From Thauera phenolivorans (GTDB lineage: Bacteria > Pseudomonadota > Gammaproteobacteria > Burkholderiales > Rhodocyclaceae): DNA of 64,000 nt. The notes beneath the pieces are model-generated. The model had not been told where the DNA came from, made no database searches, and worked only from the letters and a program-made list of their open reading frames with translations. The stretch is taken from positions 332,894-396,893 of the forward strand of contig NZ_MBFM01000002.1 in the NCBI RefSeq assembly GCF_001696715.1. Direction: 5' to 3'. Position 1 is the first letter of the stretch; every line of letters starts with the position of its first letter. The translations under genes were made by a program, and so were the position numbers. Below are positions 12,006 to 23,726 of the stretch, in pieces.

Positions 12006-14753
12006 TCATTGATCGGCGGCCGCCGACGCCAGCGGCAACTCGAAGGAAAAGGTCGCCCCCTCCCCCGGCGTCGACTCGAGCCACAGCCGGCCGCCGAAAT
12101 GCTCGACGATCTGCCGGCTGATCGGCAGCCCCAGGCCGGTGCCTTGCGGACGTGAGAGCGAATCGCCGCCCTGGCGGAACTTCTCGAACACCACCCCCTG
12201 CTGGGCCGGCGGGATGCCCGGCCCGTTGTCGCGCACATCGACGCGGATCCGCTCCCCATCGCAGCCGAGCGAGACCCAGACCTTGCCGCCCGGCACCGGC
12301 ACGAACTTGGCCGCGTTCGAGAGCAGGTTCAGCACCACCTGCAGCAGGCGGTCGCGGTCGGCGCGCAGGCTGGGCACCGCATCGGGCAGCGCCAGTTCCA
12401 CGATCGCGCCGCGATCCCGCATCAATTGCGCGGTGGTCTCCACCGCATGCTGCACGAGCTCGCGCATGTCGAGGTCGGTATTGTGCCATTCGGCATGACC
12501 CGACTCGATCTTCGCGAGGTCCAGCACCTGATTTACCAGACGCGACAGGCGTTCGGTTTCGGACACGATGATGCCGAGGAAGCGCTGCCGGCTGTCGATG
12601 TCGATGTCGGGGTCGTCCACCATCATCTCCGACAGCGCCCGGATCGAGGTCAGCGGCGTGCGCAGCTCGTGCGTCACCGAGGACATGAAGTCGTCCTTGA
12701 GGCGGTCGAGTTCCTTCAGCTGCTCGTTGGCGGCGCGCAGCTCCGCGGTCGCGGCCTCGAGCGCGCGCGACTTCTCCTCCAGCTGATGCGAATACGCGCG
12801 CACCTGGGAGGCCTCGTCGAGGATGTTCATCACCTCGTCGAGGCCGAGCGGCTCCTCCTTCACCACGGTCGACACCATCACCCGCGCCGAGGCGCTGCCG
12901 ATCGCGCCCGCGAGCAGGGTCTCGGCGAAATGCACGAGTTCGGGATCGGCCTTGAGCTGGTCGATGCCGCTCAGGCCGTGCGAGCGCGCATAGGCGGCGA
13001 AGGCATCGCGGGTGCGCCGTTCGCCGAGAAAGCGCGCCACCAGCGGCAGCAGCTCGCGCACCTCGGCGCCCGCGCGCCAGAAACTGGTCGGCACCGACTC
13101 GCCGCGGCGGAAGATGTCGACGAAGAGCGTGCCCTGGCTCGCCTCCTGCCCGGTGGGCGCGCGCAGCAGCGACACGCCCAGGTAGCAGCCGATGTTCGCG
13201 AGCAGGCTCCAGAATAAGGCGTGGCTGACGTTGTCGATGCCGCCGAGGCCGAACAGCTGCTCGGGCATCAGCAGGCCGATGCCGAACGGGCCCGCGTCGA
13301 GAAAGTCGCGCGCGAGCCAGCCGGACTTGGCGAAGGACGGCAGCAACAGGGTGTAGGCCCACACCGCGAAGCCCGCCGACAGGCCGGCGAGCGCACCCTC
13401 CCGGGTGCCGCCGCGCCAGTACATCCCGCCGAGCACCGCCGGCGCGAACTGCGCCACCGCGGCGAAGCTGATCAGGCCGATGCTCACCAGCGCATAAGCC
13501 TCGCCGGCGAGCCGGAAGTAGAGATAGCCGAGCAGCAGCACGACGACGATCGCGCCCCGCCGGATCCCGAGCAGCAGGCCGGTGAGATCGCGCCGGGCGG
13601 CGAGGCCGAAGCGGCGCACATGCAGCAGCATCGGCATCACCAGGTCGTTGCAGACCATGGTCGACAGGGCGATCGCCTCCACGATCACCATCCCGGTCGC
13701 CGCCGACAGGCCGCCGACGAACACCAGCAGTGCGAGCGCCGCCTGGTCGTGGGCGAGCGGCAGGGTGAGCACGAAGGTGTCGGGATCGACGGTGCCGCGA
13801 CCGAAGTGCAGCAGCCCGCCGAGCGCGATCGGAATCACGAAGATGTTGATCGCGAGCAGATAGGCGGGAAACAGCCAGGTGGCGCGGCGCAGATGCTGCT
13901 CGTTGACGTTCTCCACCACCATGATCTGGAACTGGCGCGGCAGGAAGATCACCGCCAGCCCCGCCAGCACGACGTGGGCGAACCAGCCGCCGTAGCCGAT
14001 GCTGCCGGTACCGTCGAAGACCAGCACGCCGGCGAGATCCGGTTCCGCGACGGCGCGTGCGTAGAGGTCGCCGAAGCCGTCGTAGAGCACGAAGGTGACG
14101 TAGATGCCGACGGCGAGGAAGGCGAGCAGCTTGACCACCGACTCGAAGGCGATCGCCGCCACCATGCCCTCGTGGCGCTCGGTGGTGTCGAGATGTCGGG
14201 TGCCGAACAGGATGGTGAACAGCGCCAGCGTCAGCGCGATGTAGAGCGTACCGTCGGTCCACCAGCCGCTGTCGACCGCCCCCTCGCCGTCGCGAAGCGC
14301 GCCGAGCTCGCCCACCAGCAGGCCATAGCCGCTCGAGATCGCCTTCAGCTGCAGGGCGATGTAGGGCACGGTGCCGACCACCGCGATGATCGTCACCAGG
14401 CCGCCGAGCAGGTGGCTCTTGCCGTAGCGCGAGGCGACGAAGTCGGCGATCGAGGTGATCCGATGGGTGCGGGCGATGCGGATCATCTTCAGCACCACCA
14501 GCCAGGCGAGCGACATCGCGAGCGTGGGGCCGAGATAGGTGGGCAGGAACCAGATGCCGCCCGAAGCGGCCCGTCCGACGCTGCCGAAATAGGTCCACGC
14601 GGTGCAGTAGACCGCGATCGAGAGCGCGTAGGTCCACGCGTTGGAAATGATCGAGCGTCCCTGGTCGGCGCGGCGGTCGCCGAAGTAGGCGACGGCGAAC
14701 AGCACCAGCAGGTAGCTGAAGGATGCTGCGACGATCAGCCAGCCGGGCAGCAT
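12006..14753 (-). CDS. Hybrid SSS-symporter/histidine kinase (CrbS/CbrA-like)
   Basis: Sensor kinase whose input domain is a complete Na+/solute symporter fold. In the 915-aa product, residues 1-530 form about 13 membrane spans of SSS type. Residues about 555-640 resemble the STAC linker found between such domains and kinases. A coiled coil (about 650-690) leads to the H box THELRTPL with H695, then an N box (NLLSNAAKF), a G1 box (DNGPGIPP) and a G2 box (GTGLGLPIS). I see no PAS or receiver domain. The architecture matches CrbS and CbrA, the former controlling acs in Vibrio and Pseudomonas. Transport activity is possible but not provable here. It lies 13 nt after the small membrane protein gene with a good CCGGAG ribosome binding site. 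Confidence 0.92.
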   Translation of the reverse strand: MLPGWLIVAASFSYLLVLFAVAYFGDRRADQGRSIISNAWTYALSIAVYCTAWTYFGSVGRAASGGIWFLPTYLGPTLAMSLAWLVVLKMIRIARTHRITSIADFVASRYGKSHLLGGLVTIIAVVGTVPYIALQLKAISSGYGLLVGELGALRDGEGAVDSGWWTDGTLYIALTLALFTILFGTRHLDTTERHEGMVAAIAFESVVKLLAFLAVGIYVTFVLYDGFGDLYARAVAEPDLAGVLVFDGTGSIGYGGWFAHVVLAGLAVIFLPRQFQIMVVENVNEQHLRRATWLFPAYLLAINIFVIPIALGGLLHFGRGTVDPDTFVLTLPLAHDQAALALLVFVGGLSAATGMVIVEAIALSTMVCNDLVMPMLLHVRRFGLAARRDLTGLLLGIRRGAIVVVLLLGYLYFRLAGEAYALVSIGLISFAAVAQFAPAVLGGMYWRGGTREGALAGLSAGFAVWAYTLLLPSFAKSGWLARDFLDAGPFGIGLLMPEQLFGLGGIDNVSHALFWSLLANIGCYLGVSLLRAPTGQEASQGTLFVDIFRRGESVPTSFWRAGAEVRELLPLVARFLGERRTRDAFAAYARSHGLSGIDQLKADPELVHFAETLLAGAIGSASARVMVSTVVKEEPLGLDEVMNILDEASQVRAYSHQLEEKSRALEAATAELRAANEQLKELDRLKDDFMSSVTHELRTPLTSIRALSEMMVDDPDIDIDSRQRFLGIIVSETERLSRLVNQVLDLAKIESGHAEWHNTDLDMRELVQHAVETTAQLMRDRGAIVELALPDAVPSLRADRDRLLQVVLNLLSNAAKFVPVPGGKVWVSLGCDGERIRVDVRDNGPGIPPAQQGVVFEKFRQGGDSLSRPQGTGLGLPISRQIVEHFGGRLWLESTPGEGATFSFELPLASAAADQ

Positions 14754-14766
14754 CGGCGACTCCGGA

Positions 14767-14967
14767 TCAGCGTGCGCCGCGCTCGGCGATCCACGCGATC
14801 ACCAGGATCAGCGCCGCCCACACGACGAACACATAGAAATGGAGAAGCGGCACGCCCCATACACGCAGCGGGCGGTCGAACAGCGACAGCAGCGGAAAGT
14901 CGAACAGCAGAACGCCGGCGAGAAAGACCGCGACCAGCCGCTGTCCCGCGAGTCCCTTGCGCATCAT
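14767..14967 (-). CDS. Small two-helix membrane protein preceding the symporter-kinase
   Basis: A 66-aa hydrophobic protein with two predicted membrane helices (about 11-28 and 38-58) separated by a short RPLRVWG loop. It ends 13 nt before the symporter-kinase start, so the two are surely cotranscribed. Small partners of this kind often accompany SSS symporters (DUF485 or DUF4212 types), but I cannot place this one in either family. The start could be 14973, 14967 or 14964. I chose 14967 for its 8-nt spacing from a GGGAGG ribosome binding site. It may help fold or gate the kinase's transporter domain (inference). Confidence 0.7.
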   Translation of the reverse strand: MMRKGLAGQRLVAVFLAGVLLFDFPLLSLFDRPLRVWGVPLLHFYVFVVWAALILVIAWIAERGAR

Positions 14968-15143
14968 TCGCATCCCCTCCCGACTGCGGTGAGCGAATCA
15001 TACCTTGAGTGCGAACGCGCCCGCCGCTCTTGCCGGCGGACTGGGCGCGTTGCGTGATGCACGGGCGCGACTTGCGCGCGCCCCATCCCCTGATTTCCCG
15101 CCGCTGGATGCCGGCGGGCCTCCCCTCCCGTCATTCGGTGGCG

Positions 15144-15165
15144 TGCCGGGCCGTGCGGCCCGGCA
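15144..15165 (-). terminator. Strong hairpin after acsA, no U tract
   Basis: A perfect 9-bp stem (TGCCGGGCC/GGCCCGGCA) with a 4-nt loop starts 8 nt after the acsA stop. It lacks a T run, so it may be a partial terminator or an mRNA 3' stabiliser that lets some transcription reach the signalling operon. Confidence 0.45.
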
Positions 15166-15172
15166 GCCATCC

Positions 15173-17137
<1,965 letters not shown>

Positions 17138-17412
17138 ACTCACCTCTCCTCGACTGATCGATTGTTCTTCAAGCGAACCACACAGCCCGACCGGTTGGTT
17201 CCGGCCTGGAATTGCTCTTGTCACGACGCTGGATGGGCCGATCGCGTTCGGCCCGTATTAAAGATTAGCTAACTTACAAAGGACTTACACTGCCGATCAC
17301 AGCACCAACACCTCGTACCAGCGGCGACCGCGGCGTCCCCTCCCCCGCAGATGCTAGAATTCCGGCCGCCCGGCGCGGCCGCGCCGCAACCCGCTCTCAC
17401 GGAGACCAGCCC

Positions 17413-18945
17413 ATGACCGTAATTCGCGAAGAAGACCTGATCCAGTCCGTCGCGGATGCCTTCCAGTACATCAGCTACTACCACCCGCTCGACTATATCA
17501 AGGCGCTCGGCGAAGCGTACGAGCGCGAGGAAAGCCCGGCGGCGAAGGACGCGATCGCGCAGATCCTGACCAACTCGCGCATGTGCGCCGAGGGCCATCG
17601 ACCGATCTGCCAGGATACCGGCATCGCGGTGGTATTCCTCAAGGTTGGCATGAATGTGCAATGGGACGCCCGCATGAGCGTCCAGGAAATGGTCAATGAG
17701 GGCGTGCGACGCGCCTACCTCAACCCGGACAACAAGCTGCGCGCCTCGGTGCTGCTCGATCCCGCCGGCAAGCGCCAGAACAGCAAGGACAACACCCCGG
17801 CGGTGGTCCACTACGAGATCGTCCCCGGCGACGACGTGGAAGTGATCTGCGCGGCAAAGGGCGGTGGCTCGGAGAACAAGTCGAAGCTGGCGATGCTCAA
17901 CCCGTCCGACTCGATCGTCGACTGGGTGCTGAAGACCGTCCCGACCATGGGCGCCGGCTGGTGCCCGCCCGGCATCCTCGGCATCGGCATCGGCGGCACC
18001 CCCGAGAAGGCCATGCTGCTGGCCAAGGAATCGCTGATGGCGCCGGTCGACATCCACGAGCTCAAGGCCAAGGCCGCCTCCGGCGCCGAGCTGAGCCGGG
18101 TCGAGGCGCTCCGCCTCGAACTGCTCGAGAAGGTCAACGCGCTTGGTATCGGCGCGCAGGGCCTCGGCGGCCTCACCACCGTGCTCGACGTCAAGATCAT
18201 GGACTACCCGACCCACGCCGCTTCGCTGCCGGTGGCGATGATCCCGAACTGCGCCGCTACCCGCCACGTGCACTTCCACCTCGACGGCTCGGGCCCGGCG
18301 AAGCTCGAAGCGCCCCGGCTCGAAGACTGGCCGCAGGTCACCTGGAAGGCCGATACCAACGTCGCCACCCGGGTCAATCTCGACACCCTCACCAAGGAGG
18401 AAGTCGCCTCCTGGAAGCCGGGTCAGATCCTGCTGCTCAACGGCAAGATGCTCACCGGCCGCGACGCCGCGCACAAGCGCATCGCCGACATGCTCGAAAA
18501 GGGCGAGAAGCTGCCGGTCGATTTCACCAACCGCGTCATCTACTACGTCGGCCCGGTCGACCCGGTGCGCGATGAGGTGGTCGGCCCCGCCGGTCCTACC
18601 ACCGCCACCCGCATGGACAAGTTCACCCGCATGATGCTGGAGAAGACCGGCCTCATCTCGATGATCGGCAAGTCCGAGCGCGGCCCGGTCGCGATCGAGG
18701 CGATCAAGGACAACCAGTCGGCCTATCTGATGGCGGTCGGCGGCTCCGCCTACCTGGTGTCGAAGGCGATCAAGGAAGCGAAGGTCGTCGGCTTCGAGGA
18801 CCTGGGCATGGAAGCGATCTACGAATTCACCGTGCAGGACATGCCGGTGACGGTCGCGGTGGACGCCACGGGCAGCAGCGTGCACGAAACCGGCCCGAAG
18901 GAGTGGCAGGCGAAGATCGGCAAGATCCCGGTTACCGTCGCCTGA
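17413..18945 (+). CDS. Fumarate hydratase, class I (Fe-S)
   Basis: Interconverts fumarate and malate in the TCA cycle using an oxygen-labile [4Fe-4S] cluster. The 510-aa product carries the alpha (about 1-290) and beta (about 300-510) parts in one chain, as in FumA/FumB. The N-terminal CAEGHRPICQDTG segment provides Cys residues expected at the cluster site, and the beta part contains ATRMDKF. The start at 17413 has an upstream GGAG. The gene diverges from acsA across 275 bp and ends in a strong terminator, so it is monocistronic. Class I fumarase is common where oxygen is limited, which suits a denitrifier. Confidence 0.95.
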   Translation: MTVIREEDLIQSVADAFQYISYYHPLDYIKALGEAYEREESPAAKDAIAQILTNSRMCAEGHRPICQDTGIAVVFLKVGMNVQWDARMSVQEMVNEGVRRAYLNPDNKLRASVLLDPAGKRQNSKDNTPAVVHYEIVPGDDVEVICAAKGGGSENKSKLAMLNPSDSIVDWVLKTVPTMGAGWCPPGILGIGIGGTPEKAMLLAKESLMAPVDIHELKAKAASGAELSRVEALRLELLEKVNALGIGAQGLGGLTTVLDVKIMDYPTHAASLPVAMIPNCAATRHVHFHLDGSGPAKLEAPRLEDWPQVTWKADTNVATRVNLDTLTKEEVASWKPGQILLLNGKMLTGRDAAHKRIADMLEKGEKLPVDFTNRVIYYVGPVDPVRDEVVGPAGPTTATRMDKFTRMMLEKTGLISMIGKSERGPVAIEAIKDNQSAYLMAVGGSAYLVSKAIKEAKVVGFEDLGMEAIYEFTVQDMPVTVAVDATGSSVHETGPKEWQAKIGKIPVTVA

Positions 18946-18970
18946 CGATCGCGGTTCTCCAGCCATCTGC

Positions 18971-19002
18971 GCCGCCCGGTTTCGACCGGGCGGCTTTTTT
19001 TT
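18971..19002 (+). terminator. Rho-independent terminator of the fumarase gene
   Basis: A perfect 10-bp GC-rich stem (GCCGCCCGGT/ACCGGGCGGC) with a UUCG tetraloop is followed by eight T residues, 25 nt after the fumarase stop. Confidence 0.95.
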
Positions 19003-19166
19003 GTAACCGCCCGAAAGCAGCGCCAAGTGCTGCACAATGGCACTGCCAAGACATGGCGGCGAACCTCAGCGGCGCGTTCGCGGAGCTCGGAAAAAAATTC
19101 TCGATTTTTGAACTTAATCTGCTAGATTTCCGCTCCCCATAAAATTTTTTGCTAGGAGGCTGAATC

Positions 19167-21053
19167 TTGAACCCGAACATCCCCATGGACAGCCCGGAGA
19201 TGGCGCGCAAGCGGCGCAGTACCATCACCTGGGTGATCGCCCTCGCCTTCGTCGGCCTGGTTTTCGATGGTTATGACCTCGTCGTCTACGGCGCCGTTCT
19301 GCCCGGCTTCATGGGCCCCGACTCCGCCAAATGGATCGGCGACCATGCGCTGACGCCGAAGGATGCCGGCATGCTCGGCTCGTACGCGATGATCGGCATG
19401 ATGCTCGGTGCCCTCATTGCCGGCACCCTGGGCGACCTGATCGGTCGCCGCAAGGTGATGATCGGCGCCATCGCCTGGTTCTCGATCGGCATGGCCGTGT
19501 CGGCGATGGCCGAATCGCTCACCGCCTTCGGCATCTGGCGCTTCATCACCGGCCTCGGCGTCGGCGCGCTGGCCGGCACCACGGGCGCGATGGCGGCCGA
19601 ATTCGCCCCGCCGGGCAAGAAGAACCTGGCCACCGCCTTCACCTATGCGGGCATCCCGCTGGGTTCGCTGCTGTCGGCGCTGCTGGCGATCTTCCTGCTG
19701 CCGATCATCGGTTGGCGCGGCATGTTCCTGATCGGTGCGCTGCCGCTGGTCACCCTGCTGCCGCTGGCGATCTGGAAGCTGCCCGAGTCGGTGGCCTGGC
19801 TGGCCTCGCGCGGCCGCCTGGACGAAGCCCGCCGCGTCTCCGAGCGCACCGGCGTGCCCATCCCCGAGACCGAGATCAAGCCGCAGCAGAGCGCCGCGGC
19901 CAATGCCGCCGACGAGCGCGCGGGCTGGGCGGGTCTGTTCACCGTCTATCTCGTCCCGGCGATCGTCATCGGCTTCGTGTCGGCGTTCTGCCTGCTGCTG
20001 GTCTATTCGCTCAACACCTGGCTGCCCAAGATCATGCTGCCGATCATGGGCCAGAACGGTTCGCTGGCCTTGCTGCTGGTGCTCAACGCCGGCGCCATGG
20101 TGGGGACGCTGTACGGCTCCACGCTGGCCGACAAGCACAGCCCGCAACGCATCGTGGCGCTGGGCTTCCTGGTCGGTGCGCTCGCCATGGGGGCCATCGG
20201 TCTGATCGCCGCCACGATCGACGTCCCGGCCGTCGCCAAGGCCGGCGAGGTTCAGCAACTCGCTAACGTCAGCGTGCTCGTCGTGGGCCTGCTGCTGCTC
20301 ACGATCGCGATCACCGGTCTGGGGACCTCGGGGACGCAGACCCTGATCTACGGCCTGGCCGCCAACTACTACCGCACCAACGTCCGTGGCGCCGGTGTGG
20401 CCTGGACGGCTGCTTTCGGCCGTATCGGCGGCATCTTCGGGCCGATCTTCGGTGCCTTCCTGGCGGTCAAGTTCGCCGGCGAGCTGCACAGCATCTTCTA
20501 TGTGCTCGGTGGCATCAGCCTGATCGGTCTGGTCCTCACGCTGATCATTCCGAAGGGCAAGGCCGAAGCGGTTGCGCAGGCGATGGGACCGACCACGGCG
20601 CCCGCGGCTGCCGTGTCCGCCAGCAAGTCCCGGCTCTACGGCACGATCATGGCCGTGGTCGATCACACCGGCAACAAGCTGACCCGCGAGCGGATCTCCG
20701 AGTTCGTCTCGCTGACCGGCTCGAAGGTCCATCTGGTGTATCTCGCGCCGGAGCACGTTCTTTCCGCCGAGGTCAGCGAGACCGACAAGCTCATCGATCC
20801 GAAGCACGTGGCGAACCTGCAGGAGTATGTGAACGAGGTCAACGCGCAGGGCGTCCCGACCGAAGGCCGGGTCCTGACGGCCACGCTGTACGACCGCGGC
20901 AAAGCGGTGGTCGATCTGGCCGGGCAGCTGGGCTGCGACCTGATCATCCTCAACACCGAGGAAGGCGGCCAGCGCGCCAAGGCCGAGCTCGCGCAAGAGG
21001 TGGCCAAGCAGAACCCGAAGATGGCGGTGCTGATCGCACGCTCCACGCGCTAA
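19167..21053 (+). CDS. MFS transporter (aromatic acid:H+ symporter type) with C-terminal Usp-like domain
   Basis: Residues 1-470 are a 12-helix MFS carrier of the AAHS type (PcaK/BenK relatives). It has the DGYD motif in helix 1, GxLGDLIGRRKVM in the helix 2-3 loop, and a long central cytoplasmic loop. Such carriers import aromatic acids such as benzoate or 4-hydroxybenzoate; the exact substrate cannot be read here. Residues about 484-628 are an added alpha/beta domain resembling universal stress proteins (VVDHTGNKLT...DLIILNTEEGG...KMAVLIARS). The usual Usp ATP motif (GxxGx9G) is not evident. The start is TTG at 19167, with AGGAGG 7 nt upstream; the next ATG (19185) is too far from it. Flanked by terminators, so transcribed alone. 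Confidence 0.87.
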   Translation: MNPNIPMDSPEMARKRRSTITWVIALAFVGLVFDGYDLVVYGAVLPGFMGPDSAKWIGDHALTPKDAGMLGSYAMIGMMLGALIAGTLGDLIGRRKVMIGAIAWFSIGMAVSAMAESLTAFGIWRFITGLGVGALAGTTGAMAAEFAPPGKKNLATAFTYAGIPLGSLLSALLAIFLLPIIGWRGMFLIGALPLVTLLPLAIWKLPESVAWLASRGRLDEARRVSERTGVPIPETEIKPQQSAAANAADERAGWAGLFTVYLVPAIVIGFVSAFCLLLVYSLNTWLPKIMLPIMGQNGSLALLLVLNAGAMVGTLYGSTLADKHSPQRIVALGFLVGALAMGAIGLIAATIDVPAVAKAGEVQQLANVSVLVVGLLLLTIAITGLGTSGTQTLIYGLAANYYRTNVRGAGVAWTAAFGRIGGIFGPIFGAFLAVKFAGELHSIFYVLGGISLIGLVLTLIIPKGKAEAVAQAMGPTTAPAAAVSASKSRLYGTIMAVVDHTGNKLTRERISEFVSLTGSKVHLVYLAPEHVLSAEVSETDKLIDPKHVANLQEYVNEVNAQGVPTEGRVLTATLYDRGKAVVDLAGQLGCDLIILNTEEGGQRAKAELAQEVAKQNPKMAVLIARSTR

Positions 21054-21071
21054 GCGAAACCGCATCAGGAC

Positions 21072-21109
21072 GCCAGCCCCGACCGTCAAGGTCGGGGCTG
21101 GCTTTTTTT
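21072..21109 (+). terminator. Rho-independent terminator of the MFS-Usp gene
   Basis: A perfect 13-bp stem (GCCAGCCCCGACC and its complement) with a 5-nt loop and seven T residues, 19 nt after the stop codon. Confidence 0.95.
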
Positions 21110-21150
21110 GCGTCCACGATCGACGACGGTCTGCGGGCGATCCGAGCTGC

Positions 21151-21176
21151 TATCGCCCCGGGGGCAGGGCCCCTAC
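21151..21176 (-). repeat. REP-like palindromic unit (single copy)
   Basis: Read on the minus strand: a GTAGGG head, a 6-bp stem (GCCCTG/CGGGGC, one G-T pair) around CCCC, then GATA. It belongs to the dispersed family described at 26274, 47111, 52261, 56288 and 59589, and lies between the two convergent terminators. Confidence 0.75.
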
Positions 21177-21181
21177 AGGCG

Positions 21182-21210
21182 AAAAAAAAGCGACCCGATG
21201 GGTCGCTTTT
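21182..21210 (-). terminator. Rho-independent terminator of ppsA
   Basis: On the minus strand, AAAAGCGACCC pairs with GGGTCGCTTTT around a 3-nt loop and runs into eight T residues, about 22 nt after the ppsA stop. Confidence 0.92.
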
Positions 21211-21231
21211 CTGCCCTTGCGCGGGACGGAC

Positions 21232-23601
21232 TTACCTGCCGCTGGCGTGCTCGGACAGCTTCAGCCAGGTGTCGACCACCGTATCCGGGTTCAGCGAGAT
21301 GGTCTGGATGCCTTCGTCCATCAGCCACTCGGCGAGGTCCGGATGATCCGACGGGCCCTGGCCGCAGATGCCGACATACTTGCCCATCTTGTTCGCCGCC
21401 TGGATCGACATCGACAGCAGCTGCTTCACCGCCGGGTCGCGCTCGTCGAAGGCGTGCGCCACCAGGCCGGAGTCGCGGTCGAGGCCGAGGGTGAGCTGGG
21501 TGAGGTCGTTCGAGCCGATCGAGTAGCCGTCGAAGTGCTCGAGGAACTGCTCGGCGAGGATCGCGTTCGACGGGATCTCGCACATCATGATCAGCTTGAG
21601 ATCGTTCACGCCGCGCTTCAGGCCGTGCTCGGCGAGGAGATCCACCACGCCCTTCGCCTCTTCGACGTTGCGCACGAACGGAATCATGATCTGCACGTTG
21701 GTCAGGCCCAGCTCGTTGCGCACCTTCTTCATCGCCGCCACTTCCATCTCGAAGCAGTCGCGGAAGCTGTGGGCGATGTAGCGCGAGGCGCCGCGGAAGC
21801 CGAGCATCGGGTTCTCTTCTTCCGGCTCGTAGATCTCGCCGCCGAGCAGCTTGCGGTACTCGTTCGACTTGAAGTCGGACATGCGCACGATCACGGGCTT
21901 CGGATAGAAGGCCGCGGCGATGGTCGCCACGCCCTCGACCAGCTTCTCGATGAAGAACTGCTTCGGCGTCGCATAGCCGCGCGAACGGCGCTCGATCTCG
22001 GCGCGCAGGCCGGCGGGGACCTGGCTCAGCTCGAGGATGGCCTTCGGGTGGATGCCGATCATGTTGTTGATGACGAACTCGAGGCGGGCCAGACCGACGC
22101 CACCGTTGGGGATCTGCGCGAACTCGAAGGCGAGTTCCGGATTGCCCACGTTCATCATGATCTTCACCGGGATCTCGGGCAGATGGCCCATGTCGGTGGT
22201 GACGACCTCGAACTCGAGCTTGCCGCGATACACGTAACCGGTATCGCCCTCGGCGCAGGACACGGTGACCGAATCACCCTCCTGCAGCACCTCGGTGGCG
22301 TTGCCGCAGCCCACGATCGCCGGAATGCCCAGCTCGCGCGCGATGATCGCCGCGTGGCAGGTTCGGCCGCCGCGGTTGGTGACGATCGCGCTGGCGCGCT
22401 TCATCACCGGCTCCCAGTTGGGGTCGGTCATGTCGGTGACCAGGATGTCGCCGGCCTGCACGCGGCTCATCTCGGAGGCGTCGCCGACCACGCGCACGGT
22501 GCCGGCGCCGATCTTCTGGCCGATCGCGCGGCCGTGGGTCAGCGCCTTGCCGTACTGCTTGAGGCGGTACTTCTCCATCACCAGGCCGTCGTCCTGGCTC
22601 TTCACCGTTTCGGGGCGCGCCTGCAGGATGTACAGCTTGCCGTCGACGCCGTCCTTGCCCCACTCGACGTCCATCGGGCGACCATAGTGCTTCTCGATGA
22701 TCACCGCGTAGCGGGCCAGCTCGAGCACGTCCTCGTCGGTGAGCGAGAAGCGGTTGCGATCGGCCTCGGGCACGTCGACCGTGCGCACCGAGCGGCCGGC
22801 GACGGCCTTGTCGGTGAACACCATCTTGATCAGCTTGGAGCCGAGGTTGCGGCGGATCACCGCCGGCTTGCCGAGCGCCAGGGTGGGCTTGTGGACGTAG
22901 AACTCGTCCGGGTTCACCGCGCCCTGCACCACCGTCTCGCCGAGGCCGTACGAGGCGGTGATGAACACCACCTGATCGAAGCCCGATTCGGTGTCGATCG
23001 AGAACATCACCCCCGAGGCGCCGGAATCGGAGCGCACCATGCGCTGCACGCCGGCCGACAGCGCGACGTCGGCGTGGGCGAAGTTCTTGTGCACCCGGTA
23101 GGAGATCGCGCGGTCGTTGTACAGCGACGCGAACACCTCCTTCATCGCGTGCAGGATGTTCTCGTAGCCGTGGATGTTCAGGAAGGTTTCCTGCTGGCCG
23201 GCGAAGGAGGCGTCCGGCAGGTCTTCGGCGGTCGCCGACGAGCGCACCGCGAAGCTGCCCTCCCCTTCGGCGGTGAGCGCCTCGTAGGCGGCCTTGATCT
23301 CGGCCTCGAGCTTCGGCGGGAACGGGGTATCGACGATCCACTGGCGGATCTCGGCGCCGGTCTTCGCCAGCGCATCGACGTCGTCCACGTTCAGCGCGTC
23401 GAGCGCGGCGTTGATGCGATCGGCCAGGCCCTCGTGGGCGAGGAATTCGCGATACGCGTCGGCGGTCGTGGCGAAACCACCCGGGACCCGCACGCTTGCC
23501 GGCAGTTGGCTGATCATCTCGCCGAGCGAGGCGTTCTTGCCGCCTACGAGTTCGACGTCAGACATGCGCAGTTCATTGAAGGGAATGACGTAGCGGGTCA
23601 T
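21232..23601 (-). CDS. ppsA: Phosphoenolpyruvate synthase (pyruvate, water dikinase)
   Basis: Makes PEP from pyruvate and ATP for gluconeogenesis. The 789-aa length is typical. The N-terminal ATP-binding domain contains [11 protein letters not shown] and the [20 protein letters not shown] stretch. The swivelling domain has the catalytic His in GGRTCHAA. The C-terminal PEP/pyruvate TIM barrel contains [16 protein letters not shown] and the CGQGPS segment. The ATG at 23601 fits the conserved start ([12 protein letters not shown]). It diverges from ppsR, whose product switches PpsA activity. Its presence with acsA supports growth on acetate or other non-sugar carbon. Confidence 0.97.
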   Translation of the reverse strand: MTRYVIPFNELRMSDVELVGGKNASLGEMISQLPASVRVPGGFATTADAYREFLAHEGLADRINAALDALNVDDVDALAKTGAEIRQWIVDTPFPPKLEAEIKAAYEALTAEGEGSFAVRSSATAEDLPDASFAGQQETFLNIHGYENILHAMKEVFASLYNDRAISYRVHKNFAHADVALSAGVQRMVRSDSGASGVMFSIDTESGFDQVVFITASYGLGETVVQGAVNPDEFYVHKPTLALGKPAVIRRNLGSKLIKMVFTDKAVAGRSVRTVDVPEADRNRFSLTDEDVLELARYAVIIEKHYGRPMDVEWGKDGVDGKLYILQARPETVKSQDDGLVMEKYRLKQYGKALTHGRAIGQKIGAGTVRVVGDASEMSRVQAGDILVTDMTDPNWEPVMKRASAIVTNRGGRTCHAAIIARELGIPAIVGCGNATEVLQEGDSVTVSCAEGDTGYVYRGKLEFEVVTTDMGHLPEIPVKIMMNVGNPELAFEFAQIPNGGVGLARLEFVINNMIGIHPKAILELSQVPAGLRAEIERRSRGYATPKQFFIEKLVEGVATIAAAFYPKPVIVRMSDFKSNEYRKLLGGEIYEPEEENPMLGFRGASRYIAHSFRDCFEMEVAAMKKVRNELGLTNVQIMIPFVRNVEEAKGVVDLLAEHGLKRGVNDLKLIMMCEIPSNAILAEQFLEHFDGYSIGSNDLTQLTLGLDRDSGLVAHAFDERDPAVKQLLSMSIQAANKMGKYVGICGQGPSDHPDLAEWLMDEGIQTISLNPDTVVDTWLKLSEHASGR

Positions 23602-23726
23602 GAGTGGCCTTCCGAAAAAAGTAAGAAGAAAGCAAAATGCAATTTTAACGGGTTTTTGTGCTGCACCGCACGGCAGGGTTTGCCCCAATGCTGCGGCCGG
23701 CCCCAAGCCAAACGAGACAGGACACC

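Noticed and set aside
12001-14637. Overlapping 878-codon frame on the same strand as the symporter-kinase
   Set aside because: Arg/Ala/Gly-rich composition typical of a shifted frame; the kinase frame has clear domains.
17138-17412. Sigma-54 promoter for acsA
   Set aside because: No GG-N10-GC pair matching TGGCAC-N5-TTGC was found on the minus strand.
19105-19166. TTGAAC...TAAAAT promoter for the MFS gene
   Set aside because: The spacing of about 26 bp is too long, and no better pair was seen in this AT-rich stretch.
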